Positions 46,903 through 56,315 of a stretch of 64,000 nt of DNA are shown here, one piece after another (the first letter of the stretch is position 1; each line of letters opens with the position of its first letter). Location of the stretch: NCBI GenBank assembly GCA_014529385.2, contig CM043943.1, positions 150,693,092 through 150,757,091 on the forward strand. The letters run 5' to 3'. The notes beneath the pieces were generated by a model. That model saw nothing but the letters and a program-made list of their open reading frames with translations, ran no database searches and had not been told where the DNA came from. A program made the position numbers and the translations under genes. The stretch comes from Adiantum capillus-veneris. Lineage: Eukaryota > Streptophyta > Polypodiopsida > Polypodiales > Pteridaceae.

Positions 46903-47583
46903 AATTCATGAGACCCTACACACAGACTCCATTCCAATATTATCCTCAACAGTATCCTCAAAGGTCTTAGTCGTCGGGCCGTATGACATACATGCAAAGC
47001 ATTCCTTGCAGTGACGTAGTTGTTGGTGCACACCGCCATGGTTGTGTTACTCGGTGTCCTCAGTACACTACCGGCCAGGTGCTCCCCATTTGTCGTGCAG
47101 CAGGTGGCTACTCCTTTTACAGGCGGCCAGTTTGTAGACAGCAGAGCCCAACCGTAGGGTCCCACCATTGATTTGATGGCTCCACCTTCGCGGCTGTGGC
47201 GACTACTCTTTCTCTTAGGTGACTGCATCCGCTTGCAATTCAGTCTTTTCAGCATGGCAAGGCAGTAATTGTTTATTTTTGCAGTCTTAAGGTCTTTTAG
47301 CAGTTTCAAGTTGTTTCTCCAACCGAGATGGTGAGTGGTCTTATGGCGGGCAACCTATAGTAGGGCGACAGTGTCACTGGTATCACTGGCACGGGACATG
47401 CAGTTAGTTACAATTGGGCTGGGTTTCACACTAGACGGACTCTCGTCATGGGTCATTGACACGTGGCAGGGATACAGGTGGTGGTCCAATCGACACCATG
47501 GCCAGTTCACCACCACCACAGTTCAGAGATAGACTTACCTAGAGGGGATCTTTTGCAGCCGTTGGTGGTTCTTATGTTTTTAT
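46903..47583. other. unassigned stretch between integrase end and LTR duplication
   Basis: GC is higher than in the neighbours and no recognisable domain is present. Its right end, TTGGGCGCATTTCTGACACCC, continues in the duplicated unit and also precedes the right LTR of element F, so part of it may be the 3' untranslated end of an F-like element. Confidence 0.4.
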
Positions 47584-48139
47584 ATACTTGTAGTGGGTTT
47601 GGATCATAGGATTATCTTCTTTGTATGGTTGGGAGTTTTGGAGTCTAGTATATTGAGTTCACGCACAGCACATGTTGGGCGCATTTCTGACACCCCATTT
47701 TTTGTAAATTTGTACATACGGACATGACGCCCTGTCATAATAATCAATATCTAATTCTCCTAAATGGTTTTCTCATGTTAAACTGATCATTTAATATGGG
47801 GAAGTTCCAGGGGAGAAAAAGCTAGAATATTGGTTAAGTTAGCAGACCGGCCACAGTAGGGATACTTGTAGTGGGTTTGGATCATAGGATTATCTTCTTT
47901 GTATGGTTGGGAGTTTTGGAGTCTAGTATATTGAGTTCACGCACAGCACATGTTGGGCGCATTTCTGACACCCCATTTTTTGTAAATTTGTACATACGGA
48001 CATGACGCCCTGTCATAATAATCAATATCTAATTCTCCTAAATGGTTTTCTCATGTTAAACTGATCATTTAATATGGGGAAGTTCCAGGGGAGAAAAAGC
48101 TAGAATATTGGTTAAGTTAGCAGACCGGCCACAGTAGGG
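47584..48139 (+). repeat. 278-bp tandem duplication across an internal/LTR border
   Basis: 47584-47861 and 47862-48139 look identical base for base. Each copy has about 150 bases of non-LTR sequence followed by the first ~130 bases of the A-family LTR (TGTCATAATAATC at about 47733 and 48011). Confidence 0.93.
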
Positions 48140-49997
48140 ATCCAAAGGAGGGAAAATAGGGATCCAAAAGGGGGGCCATCTGCAAAAGATCTATGTGCAA
48201 CAATGGGCTCCAAAAACCTTAGGGTTCATCCCATTAAGACTTTGAGAATGCTAAGGTTCCAAAATTCAAAGGCTGTGTCCAAAGGTCAAAAGCCTAGGGA
48301 AATTGGATGCTTTGTGTGTGTCCCAAAAGTCTTCAACCATCCCTACATAGGATGGGGCGAGCCCTAGAAGTAGGAGATGAGAGAGAAACTCACACACACA
48401 CACACACACACACACAAGCTCGATCCCTTTACACAAAGGGAATGAGGGACTCATGTCAGCTCCCTAGCCTAGATGCCCACAAGGTGTACTCAATTCCTAT
48501 TGGATGGCCTTGGAGGTGGACCAATGAGAATTAGGCTAGAGTAAATCTAGTTTAATTAATTAAAACACTTAATAAAATAACCAATAAGAATTAAGCTCTC
48601 TAAAAGACTATTGGACAGTCTCCCAAGGGGTCTAATGAGCATTCAGCAGCCTAATGGCTTGCGTGATTCCTATTGGCCAGGAGGCAAAGGGGTCCACTGA
48701 GATTTTAGTTGAATTAAGTAATTACCTAAAGCTCTCACAAAAGGGGAAAGGGGGACACATGTCAGAAGGCTATCACTTATGCTACTTAATTTCCATTGGC
48801 TAGTCCTAGGGAGGTCCAATAGGTCTATAGCATGAGCAACTAGCAAGGGGGGTCGACCAAGAGAGACAGGGGGCTGATTTTTCAAAGGCATTATTCACTT
48901 ACACACTCACACAATCTATGTGTAAAGCAAGAAGACTCTCTCTTTCTTTCTCAAGCTTTAATGGAAAGCTTACCACCTACTCCAAGCTTGTGAGAAGGGA
49001 GGCCTACACCAACAACTCTTAGCTTTGTGATGCAAATCCAACAAAGAGCCAAGCTTCAATGCATGCTCATCTCCTCTACCATGCTAATTACTAAGCTAAT
49101 CTATGCTAATATGAGTGATTATGTGAGGAGATATATATCTTTCTCATAAGAATACTCATTCTTCCTCTCAATCTACTCTCATACCCCGCTAGCTCTCACC
49201 ATCTTCGAAGGTGTGTGAGGTCTTGGGTCTGAGACCGTGAGGGAATTGATGTTGTGGCTGATTTTTTAAACGCATTATTCACTTACACACTCACACAATC
49301 TATGTGTAAAGCAAGAAGACTCTCTCTTTCTTTCTCAAGCTTTAATGGAAAGCTTACCGCCTACTCCAAGCTTGTGAGAAGGGAGGCCTACACCAACAAC
49401 TCTTGGCTTTGTGATGCAAATCCAACAAAGATCCAAGCTTCAATGCATGCTCATCTCCTCTACCATGCTAATTACTAAGCTAAGCTATGCTAATATGAGT
49501 GATTATGTGAGGAGATATATATCTTTCTCGTAAGAATACTCCTTCTTCCTCTCAATCTACTCTCATACCCCGCTAGCTCTCACCATCTTCGAAGGTGTGT
49601 GAGGTCTTGGGTCTGAGACCATGAGGGAATTGATGTTGTGTTTAATAAGTGTTGTGCTTAATGTTTGAAGTTTCCATCTTCATATCACTAGCTAGTATTG
49701 AAGGAACACAAAGAATTGTATTGTAAAATGTCTCTCTTGATGGGAGAAACCATAATACAAAGCCTTTTGGAGGGGGGACCGGCTCCATGCAAATCCGGTC
49801 CTCAACTGTTGTCAATTGCTTAACTTCTCTCTCTTTTGAAGTATTGTTCATGCTATCTAACTAGGTGTTATACTTTTTGTTGCTCTCTCCACCCAAGCAC
49901 TCTTGTTATTCTCATTAGGAAGCTATTTTAATGAAATGCTCACTATGTTCATGCTATATTCCACTACACACAAGTTACTAGACCATTAAAAATTACA
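48011..49997 (+). repeat. 3' LTR of the A family with internal 384-bp duplication
   Basis: Starts TGTCATAATAATCAATATC and ends AAAAATTACA. It contains (CA)n at 48390-48414. A segment of about 384 bp (48873-49256) is repeated with a few changes at 49257-49640, which accounts for its extra length relative to the A1 LTR. Confidence 0.88.
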
Positions 49998-50004
49998 CGC
50001 TTGA

Positions 50005-50812
50005 TGTCAAGTTTGTGTGGGCTTTCTTTTTGTGGGGTTTTTAGCTTGCTTTAGCAAGCACATGTACATGCACTGCAGGTCGCTAGTCTAGTGACAGTTG
50101 TTGAGCTATTGTAAGTGCCCGTGAGTGAGTTTTTTGAAGGGAGACTTGTATATAACTAAAACTCAGGTACAAACTAAAAACATTCAGTCAAATATCAGAA
50201 ATTTACAGGTTTTGGGTCATTGTGGCTTCTTGATGCTTTTGGATGCAGTTTTTTGCCCTCGACTAGCCTTCCTACGCGTAGTCGGGCCATGGTAGCTTGC
50301 TGTTCGTGCCAATTTTGCACACAAAGGTACATAGAGTTGAAATTTGTGGTCTTCAGAGATTTTTTTGTAGAAAATGCAGAGAATTTTTTAGGCTTGAAAT
50401 CATCCCTTTTGGAGTTGTGGTTTGGGAGATACAATCTATTTCCCACAGCACATAGGATATGGCATCTTGCAGGAAGTTTGGTGTATGGTAGGTTGTGGAA
50501 GCTCTCTTGTTTGGAGATGTGTGTACACTTCAAAATTGTGTTTTTGGAGAGCTATCTGGTGAAGGTAGAATCTCTTTCTCTCAAGTGCATTGGTCGGCAT
50601 GTGCTGTAAATCCACGCCAAGGTAAGTGCTTCCTAATTTTCATGGTGGTCTTTTGGGTGGGCGTGTGTTGAAAAATTCCCAAGAGATCACTTGTCTTTGA
50701 GTTGTGGTTTTGTTGAGGTTCTTTTGATATTGTTTGTGGTGCTGATCTTGTGTCTTGAGCGCTATCAGGAGACATTGCTATAGAGGTGCCCCTTGCTCTT
50801 GTTTTCCCAACA
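50005..50812 (+). repeat. left LTR of element F
   Basis: Direct repeat of 52224-53030 with scattered substitutions. The TGTCAA...CCAACA ends are followed by the primer-site-like sequence at about 50818-50835. Confidence 0.85.
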
Positions 50813-50887
50813 GTGTTTTGGTGCCGCCACCGAGGAGTTGCTTCAAGATACCTTCATTGTTGGTGATTCATACATAAAAGTGTAGCC

Positions 50888-51869
50888 ATGGTCAATTTTA
50901 GTGATGCGTTATTGAGGATGAATGATATGATCAGTAAGTTGAAGCTAAGCAGCATAGCAGAGTTAGACATGCACTACATGAGATTTTTCTCTCTAAAGCA
51001 GGAGCTAGAGGTTCTTGAGGATATGATTCTGAATGAAAAGGAAGAGAAGTTCTTGTTCATTGGTACCCTTCCAAGATGTTTGGGCATTGAGGTTGCTTGC
51101 ATTGACTTGTTGGGTGTGAAGAGAATCTTGAGGAAAAAAAGATGGTTGGAAGATGTCAATCAGTCTTCTACTTCTTCATGCATTTCACACAAGAGCTCCT
51201 ATGTCACTAGTGATGGTTGTAGCAATGATGATGAGGTTGAGTCAGATGTAGAAGATGAGGTTCTCTCTCTTGATGATGTAGATATTGATGAGGAGTTATG
51301 TGTAAGCAATATTGTGAAAGAAAAAACATTGGAGTGCATGTATGACAAAGAGGGCAATGATATGGCTGACTTAGTTCCTTGTATGGATGCTCATAAAGTT
51401 AAGGCCTTATCTAGCTCTATGTGTTTGCATTATGTGCCTATGGATGTTCTTACTTGTGATACAAATGACACGCATGTTCACATTATGGGTGATGTTTTTG
51501 CTCCTCCATCTTATGAGTTGACATGGTATCCTGATGACTTGTGGGCATGTGGACCCATTTGGGATGTTGAGATTGGTTGGTGACATTGGTTGGGATTCAT
51601 GTTTGCTTACTTGTTATGCTCAAGGGATGGCGTGTAGTGAAAGTGATGCTTATGAGACCTATGAGTATGATGATGGTAGTCTTGATTGGGGCTTTGATGA
51701 TCCACAAGTTGAGATGGATGAGGAGATGCAAGTCAGGGTGTGTCATGCATTGTCAAGGGTGAAGAAGCTTATGAAAACCTCACCTGCATGTGTGGATGTT
51801 GAAGGGGATTGTAGCTTGGAAAGTTGGGATAGCCATGATGACATGCATACACTGGATGTTTTGTCTTAG
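50888..51869 (+). CDS. acidic ORF of element F, unrecognised (one frameshift)
   Basis: ATG at 50888 lies 75 bases after the left LTR. The first 90 residues look helical and Gag-like (MVNFSDALLRMNDMISKLKLSS, LKQELEVLEDMI). The rest is very acidic (DVEDEVLSLDDVDIDEEL) with scattered C, Y and W. The first frame ends at 51583, but a second frame opened by a shift near 51575 continues in the same style (YETYEYDDGSLDWGFDDPQ) to a stop at 51869, and past it to 52196. No CCHC knuckle, protease DTG, RT or integrase motif is visible. It may be a Gag-like or scaffold protein of a non-autonomous element; no function is claimed. Confidence 0.5.
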
Positions 51870-52223
51870 GTTGATGTGAGTGATACATCTCATGATGGTG
51901 AGAATGTTGATCCATGGTATTTTGGTTTGTATGACATGTACGTTGATGGTTGGAGCTCACTAGTGATTGATGATTGTTCTTATGACTTTGAAGGATGCCA
52001 TTATGCGTGCACGATGGATGCAAGGGATAATACTTTTCCATTTGATCGTGGTAAGGGTATATGGTGCTTATTCCTTTGTACATGGTGTATCTTTGTACAT
52101 AAGCTTTTGCATAATCTACTGCTGAGCATGTGCTCTAGCAGACTGGGGGTTTGGCAAACTATATTGGGCGCATTTCTGACACCCTGTTTTTTGTAAATAT
52201 GTATATACGAACATAAAACCCGA

Positions 52224-53030
52224 TGTCAAAAGTGTGTGTAAGCTTTCTTTTTGTGGGGTTTTTAGATTGCTTTAGCAAGCACATGTACATGCACTGCAAG
52301 TCACTAGTCTAGTGACAGTTGTTGGGCTACTATAAGTAACCGTGAGTGAGTTTTTTGAAGGAAGACTTGTATATAACTAAAACTCATGTACAAACTAAAA
52401 AAGTTTAGTCAAATATCAAAAAAATTCAGGTTTTGGGTCGTTGTGGCTTCTTGATGCTTTTGGATGCAGTTTTTTGCCCTTGACTAGCCTTCCTACGCGT
52501 AGTCGGGCCATGGCAGCTTGCTGTTCGCGCCAATTTTTCACATAAAGGTACATAGAGTTGAAATTTGTGGTCTTCAGAGATTTTGTTGTAGAAAATGCAG
52601 AGAATTTTTGAGGCTTGAAATCATCCCTTTTGGAGTTGTGGTTTGGAAGATACAGTCTATTTCCCACAGCGCACAGGATATGGCACCTTGCAGGCAGTTT
52701 GGTGTATGGTAGGTTGTGGAAGCTCTCTTGTTTGGAGATGTGTGTACACTTCAAAATTGTGTTTTTGAAGAGTTATATGGTGAAGGTGGAATCTCTTTCT
52801 CTCAACTGCATTGGTCGGCGTGTGCTGTAAATCCAAGCCAGGGTAAGTGCTTCCTAATTTTCATGGTGGCCTTTTGGGTGGGCGTGTGCTGGTAAATTCC
52901 CAAGAGATCACTTGTCTTTGACTTGTGGTTTTGTTGGTTCTTTTGATACCGTTTGTGGTATTAATCTTGTGTCTTGAGTGCTATTGGGAGACATTGCTAT
53001 AGAGGTGCCCCTTGCTCTTGTTTTCCAACA
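52224..53030 (+). repeat. right LTR of element F
   Basis: Direct repeat of the left LTR. It is preceded by TTGGGCGCATTTCTGACACC, the same 3' internal motif that precedes the A-family LTR at 47733 and 48011. Confidence 0.85.
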
Positions 53031-54447
53031 ACGTCTTCACCATCCCTACACTGTCGAGCCTCAATAGCTGCAAGTCTGTTGGACTAGGTAGAAAGAGAAC
53101 GTTAGATTTTGGTCCAATTGATGGTCTTAATGAAGATGTGTAGACAACATACACAAACCTAAGGCCTGCTGGGTATCCACATACAGAGAGTAAAGGGGCA
53201 ACATTGTCAAAGAAGCGAGTGTTAGCCAGTATGGATTCTTTTCTTTTCCCATGCATGATGCAGATGGGGAATCATTGAGGAAAAGTACGGTCAAAATTGT
53301 GGTGATGAGATTGAAGAGATCAAACCCTTCGGAAGGGAAGCCACTAGGTGCCAAAAATTGGAATTTAGACAAAAAATCTTTAGCTTCTCCTATTGCAAAT
53401 GTGAGAGGAAAGAGGCCGTTTACATTAGGTTCCTCTAATGAAGTAGTGAAGGCATTGATGGAGTGTAGAAGTCTATGTTTGAGTAGAATTTGAGTGTGGA
53501 AAGGTAGCAAATGGAATTGAAGGAGGTAATGGGTAAAGTTTCTGATGATGTGGGGACAAAAGAAAAAACTTAAACCTCCAGAGAAACTATTGTTGGATGT
53601 AAGGCAAATGAGGGAAAAAAAAGAGTGCACGAGGAAATAAAACTTGCATGCAAGCAATGGAGTGTAATATTAGTGAGTTCAAGCAGTGGATTGAAGAATT
53701 AAGACAAAGTATTCAAAGGAATTTGTAGTGTTTGGGGAGATGGCAGGTTTGATCATGGAAAATCGATTCCTTCAAAATCATATTGAGCCTTTGTTGCACG
53801 TGGAAAAGGAATATTTGAAAGGCATACATATTTAGGGTGTGCTAGTTTTGATGGAGAGTTGCTCAACTTGAAGACAACACTTAATGAATATGTGGTCACA
53901 ACTTGAAAGGAGTTGATTGTGAGAAGGAAGTGGCACCCCTCAGCACTAAAGACCATGGGGTCTTTAATGAAGCCCAAGCCGTGGGATCGACAACGCACAA
54001 GCAGGGCTCGAAATTCAAAAACATTGTCCATCGTCGGATGTTGTTTGAGTTTACTTTTTCTCGTTTGTGTTCACCATATAAGGGTGTGTTTTGCCCTAGA
54101 TGTCATCAAAAGCTACGCACCCATGTGGTTATGGAAGGAATCTACCACTGAGTAGGTTGTGGGCTCGATTCACTTTGCGAGCGTTGATCACAGTCTTTTT
54201 TTGTCCGTCCATCCATCTCGAGATTCCCCCGCTCGGCTTATAACCGTTGGTCCCACCTCTCCAACTTCATAGAACACCCCGTGGGACTTAGTATTGTGGA
54301 GTGGCACCTTCCCAAATCCTCCTCACCTAGCCCTAACCCTAGCCCAAGGACCTGGCTAATTAGTATATTGGGAAAATTACCAAAATACCCCTCTAATTTG
54401 TGAAAATTCCCAAAATAGCCCTCAAATTTCAAAACTTCCCAAAATAC
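53031..54447. other. unassigned stretch, possibly a decayed coding region
   Basis: No domain recognised. Short plus frames (53251-53493, 53903-54151) are lysine/serine-rich or carry an isolated CPRC, with many stops between. The longer minus frame (53127-53657, 176 codons) is hydrophobic and phenylalanine-rich and looks like a complement artefact. The last 90 bases are a degenerate run of CCCAAAATACCC-like words. Confidence 0.35.
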
Positions 54448-54475
54448 ACTTGTAATAGACGAATGTTCACTTGCA

Positions 54476-55035
54476 TTGCAAGCCCTTGGCAAGGAAAAGT
54501 CCCCTGGTTGGGACGGGATGACGATGGAATTCTATAGAGAATTTTGGGATGATCTCAAGGCCCCAATCACAAGATTGGCCAATAAAGCCATGGTCGAAGG
54601 GTCGTTGGAGTTAAGTGTGAAGAGAGGGCTTATCAAGCCCATCCCAAAACAGATCTGTTGTTCTAAACTGAAACATTGGCGCCCTATAACGATGATGTCG
54701 GTGGCCTACAAAATTATAGCTAAAGCAGTGGCCCTCAGACTAGCCCCCTTACTAACCAAAATCATCTCTCCCCATCAACATGGTTTCATCAAAGGAAGGT
54801 CCATTTACGATAACATATTGCAGCAATGGTGGGCATAGAATACGCAACTGTCACGCAGGAGTGTATTCTGCTACAGTTGGACTTGGACAAGGCCTATGAC
54901 AGAATAACATGGACATATATAGAAGCTGTCATGGAAGCTTTGGGCTTTGGGCCGCACCTTTGTCGGCCGGTACGTGTAATGGGGGATGGAAGCCAGTCAG
55001 AGCTCCTATTTAACGACACAATTGTGGGCTCTTTT
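54476..55035 (+). pseudogene. LINE reverse transcriptase, first part
   Basis: Frame 54476-54838 has LGKEKSPGWDGMTMEFYREFW, LIKPIPKQ...LKHWRPITMMSVAYKIIAKA and HQHGFIKGRSIYDNIL, the fingers region of plant L1 RTs. A frameshift at about 54830 leads to LLQLDLDKAYDRITWTYIEAVM (the first catalytic aspartate region), ending VGSF at the copia insertion. Across the insertion, VGSF continues as EVKRSIKHGCPLAP at 58741. This copy could not produce an active protein. Confidence 0.9.
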
Positions 55036-55229
55036 TGTTGGGGTATAAAGCCCAATGTGGTCGCCCAGGTAAGTGGGCGGGCCGCCAGGTATGTACACAT
55101 ATTCTTTTGTAAAAACCTAATAAGAACTCACTATGCTCTACACATTACAGTAGAGCGAGTTCACCATATCGTCGTGCTCTTCTTCTCGCACTCTCTCTCT
55201 CGCGTCGCACTTCCGCTCGTACTCCTTCA
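55036..55229 (+). repeat. 5' LTR of the nested copia element (194 bp)
   Basis: TGTTGGGGTATAAAGCCC...CTCCTTCA. It is short for a copia LTR. It includes a CTCTCTCTCTCGCG tract and lies next to the primer site. Confidence 0.95.
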
Positions 55230-56315
55230 ACTAGTATCAGAGCTCAGATCGAGGCTCGGGGCAGCACTGCAGGAGGCTAGAGTCACCAGCTCAGATTGGA
55301 GTGAAATTCGACAAGCGAAGACACGGCCCCAAATCTCGTGGGTAAGCCCAAAGGGCTTGGTGTTGTCAGAATTTCATTCTGAGGTCATCTCGGCCACCGT
55401 TCGGCTTCGACAAAGGTCTGTGCAGGCCATTTTCGAGTACGTGGTCTCGGCGGGTGTAGATCTGACTCTGCAAATTTGGGGTTTTTGGCCTACGACTGCA
55501 GGTGCTAAGGATATCGACACTCCCAGAGTGTTGATTTGTGGCTGTCTACACATCGAAGGACAGCTCACAGTTCTTGGAGGCGTGTCACATACGACACGGG
55601 CGCATCTACACACAGGCTGTAGGCGACATCCACTAGTTCATCGGTAGCTTGTGTTTGCTGCTTGAAATTCCAGATTTCATCCTCACATTGCAGGTACTTC
55701 CACATGGGATGTATTGTCAGAGATGATGTATGTCTGTTGAGGGTTTGCTGGCTGTGAGTCACACAGCAAACAACCGCCGCAGCGGTTACAGCATACAGTG
55801 GGAAATTTGTGGATGTATGACTTTGTGGGAAGTCTATGTACTGTCAGATTTACTGCAGCCTTTGTTGAGGGTCGAGTGAGGTTTTATTGAGCTAGGGGAT
55901 TCTCGAATGTTGAGATCCTTTCGGTGATACAGGTCTTGGAGCGATCCCTCGAGCACCCTTAGATAGGCAGCTAGGATGTATTGACTGTGAGTTAGACAGT
56001 TGGGATTGCATCTTTGCTTTACTGCCGTTGAGGCATTGTCGCAGTCTATGCTTACAGGACAGTCAGAGACAGTACATGTGCAGGACAGGTTTACCCCCAG
56101 CTTACAGTGTCAGAGAGACAGTGGTTTTTTGAGCTGTTTTTTGGTCTGTTTTTAGTACACCAGAGCCATTTTACAAAGGAGACTCTGCCAAAATTTCTGC
56201 AGAATCTGAAGCTTTCTTGGTTCATTTGACAGGTTGATATTGGTTCAGAGGTCAGTTTACAGGGGAAACTCTGCCGAATTTTTCCCAGGAAAGTAAACTA
56301 CTGTGAAGCGTAGCT
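55230..56315 (+). other. long untranslated leader of the copia element
   Basis: About 1.07 kb between the primer site and the gag ATG at 56316. Open frames here continue by chance from the LINE. No protein domain is visible. This presumably holds packaging signals, but none can be identified by eye. Confidence 0.6.

Larger units (their letters stand above)
38301..49997 (+). mobile_element. Ty3/gypsy element B (A family), interrupted and rearranged
   Basis: Truncated 5' LTR (38301-39492), primer site, gag-pol in two halves (39910-42302 and 45041-46828), a 2.74-kb insertion between them, then an LTR fragment (46829-46902), unassigned DNA (46903-47583) and a duplicated 3' LTR (to 49997). The end of integrase and the chromodomain are missing. 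The normal 3' UTR seen in A1 and C is absent before the 3' LTR, so the right end was rebuilt by recombination with another element. Confidence 0.82.
50005..53030 (+). mobile_element. element F: non-autonomous LTR retrotransposon with an acidic ORF
   Basis: Two direct repeats of 808 and 807 bp (50005-50812; 52224-53030) start TGTCAA and end CCAACA. After the left one comes TTTTGGTGCCGCCACCGAGG, shaped like the TGG(C/T)GCCG-type primer sites of Athila-like elements. The 1.4-kb interior has one acidic reading region and no protease, RT or integrase. It would need enzymes from another element. I find no matching 5-bp target duplication (CTTGA left, ACGTC right), so recombination may have joined two copies. 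It directly abuts the A-family LTR end. Confidence 0.75.

Noticed and set aside
46875-47309. 144-codon minus-strand ORF
   Set aside because: No recognisable domain, atypical composition, lies in rearranged DNA beside an LTR fragment.
53127-53657. 176-codon minus-strand hydrophobic ORF
   Set aside because: Phenylalanine/leucine-rich complement of a lysine/glutamate-rich region, no signal or domain pattern, no supporting context.
54826-55647. 273-codon frame running from the LINE into the copia LTR and leader
   Set aside because: The second half is a chance read-through: the target duplication and LTR start at 55036 show the coding ends at the insertion.
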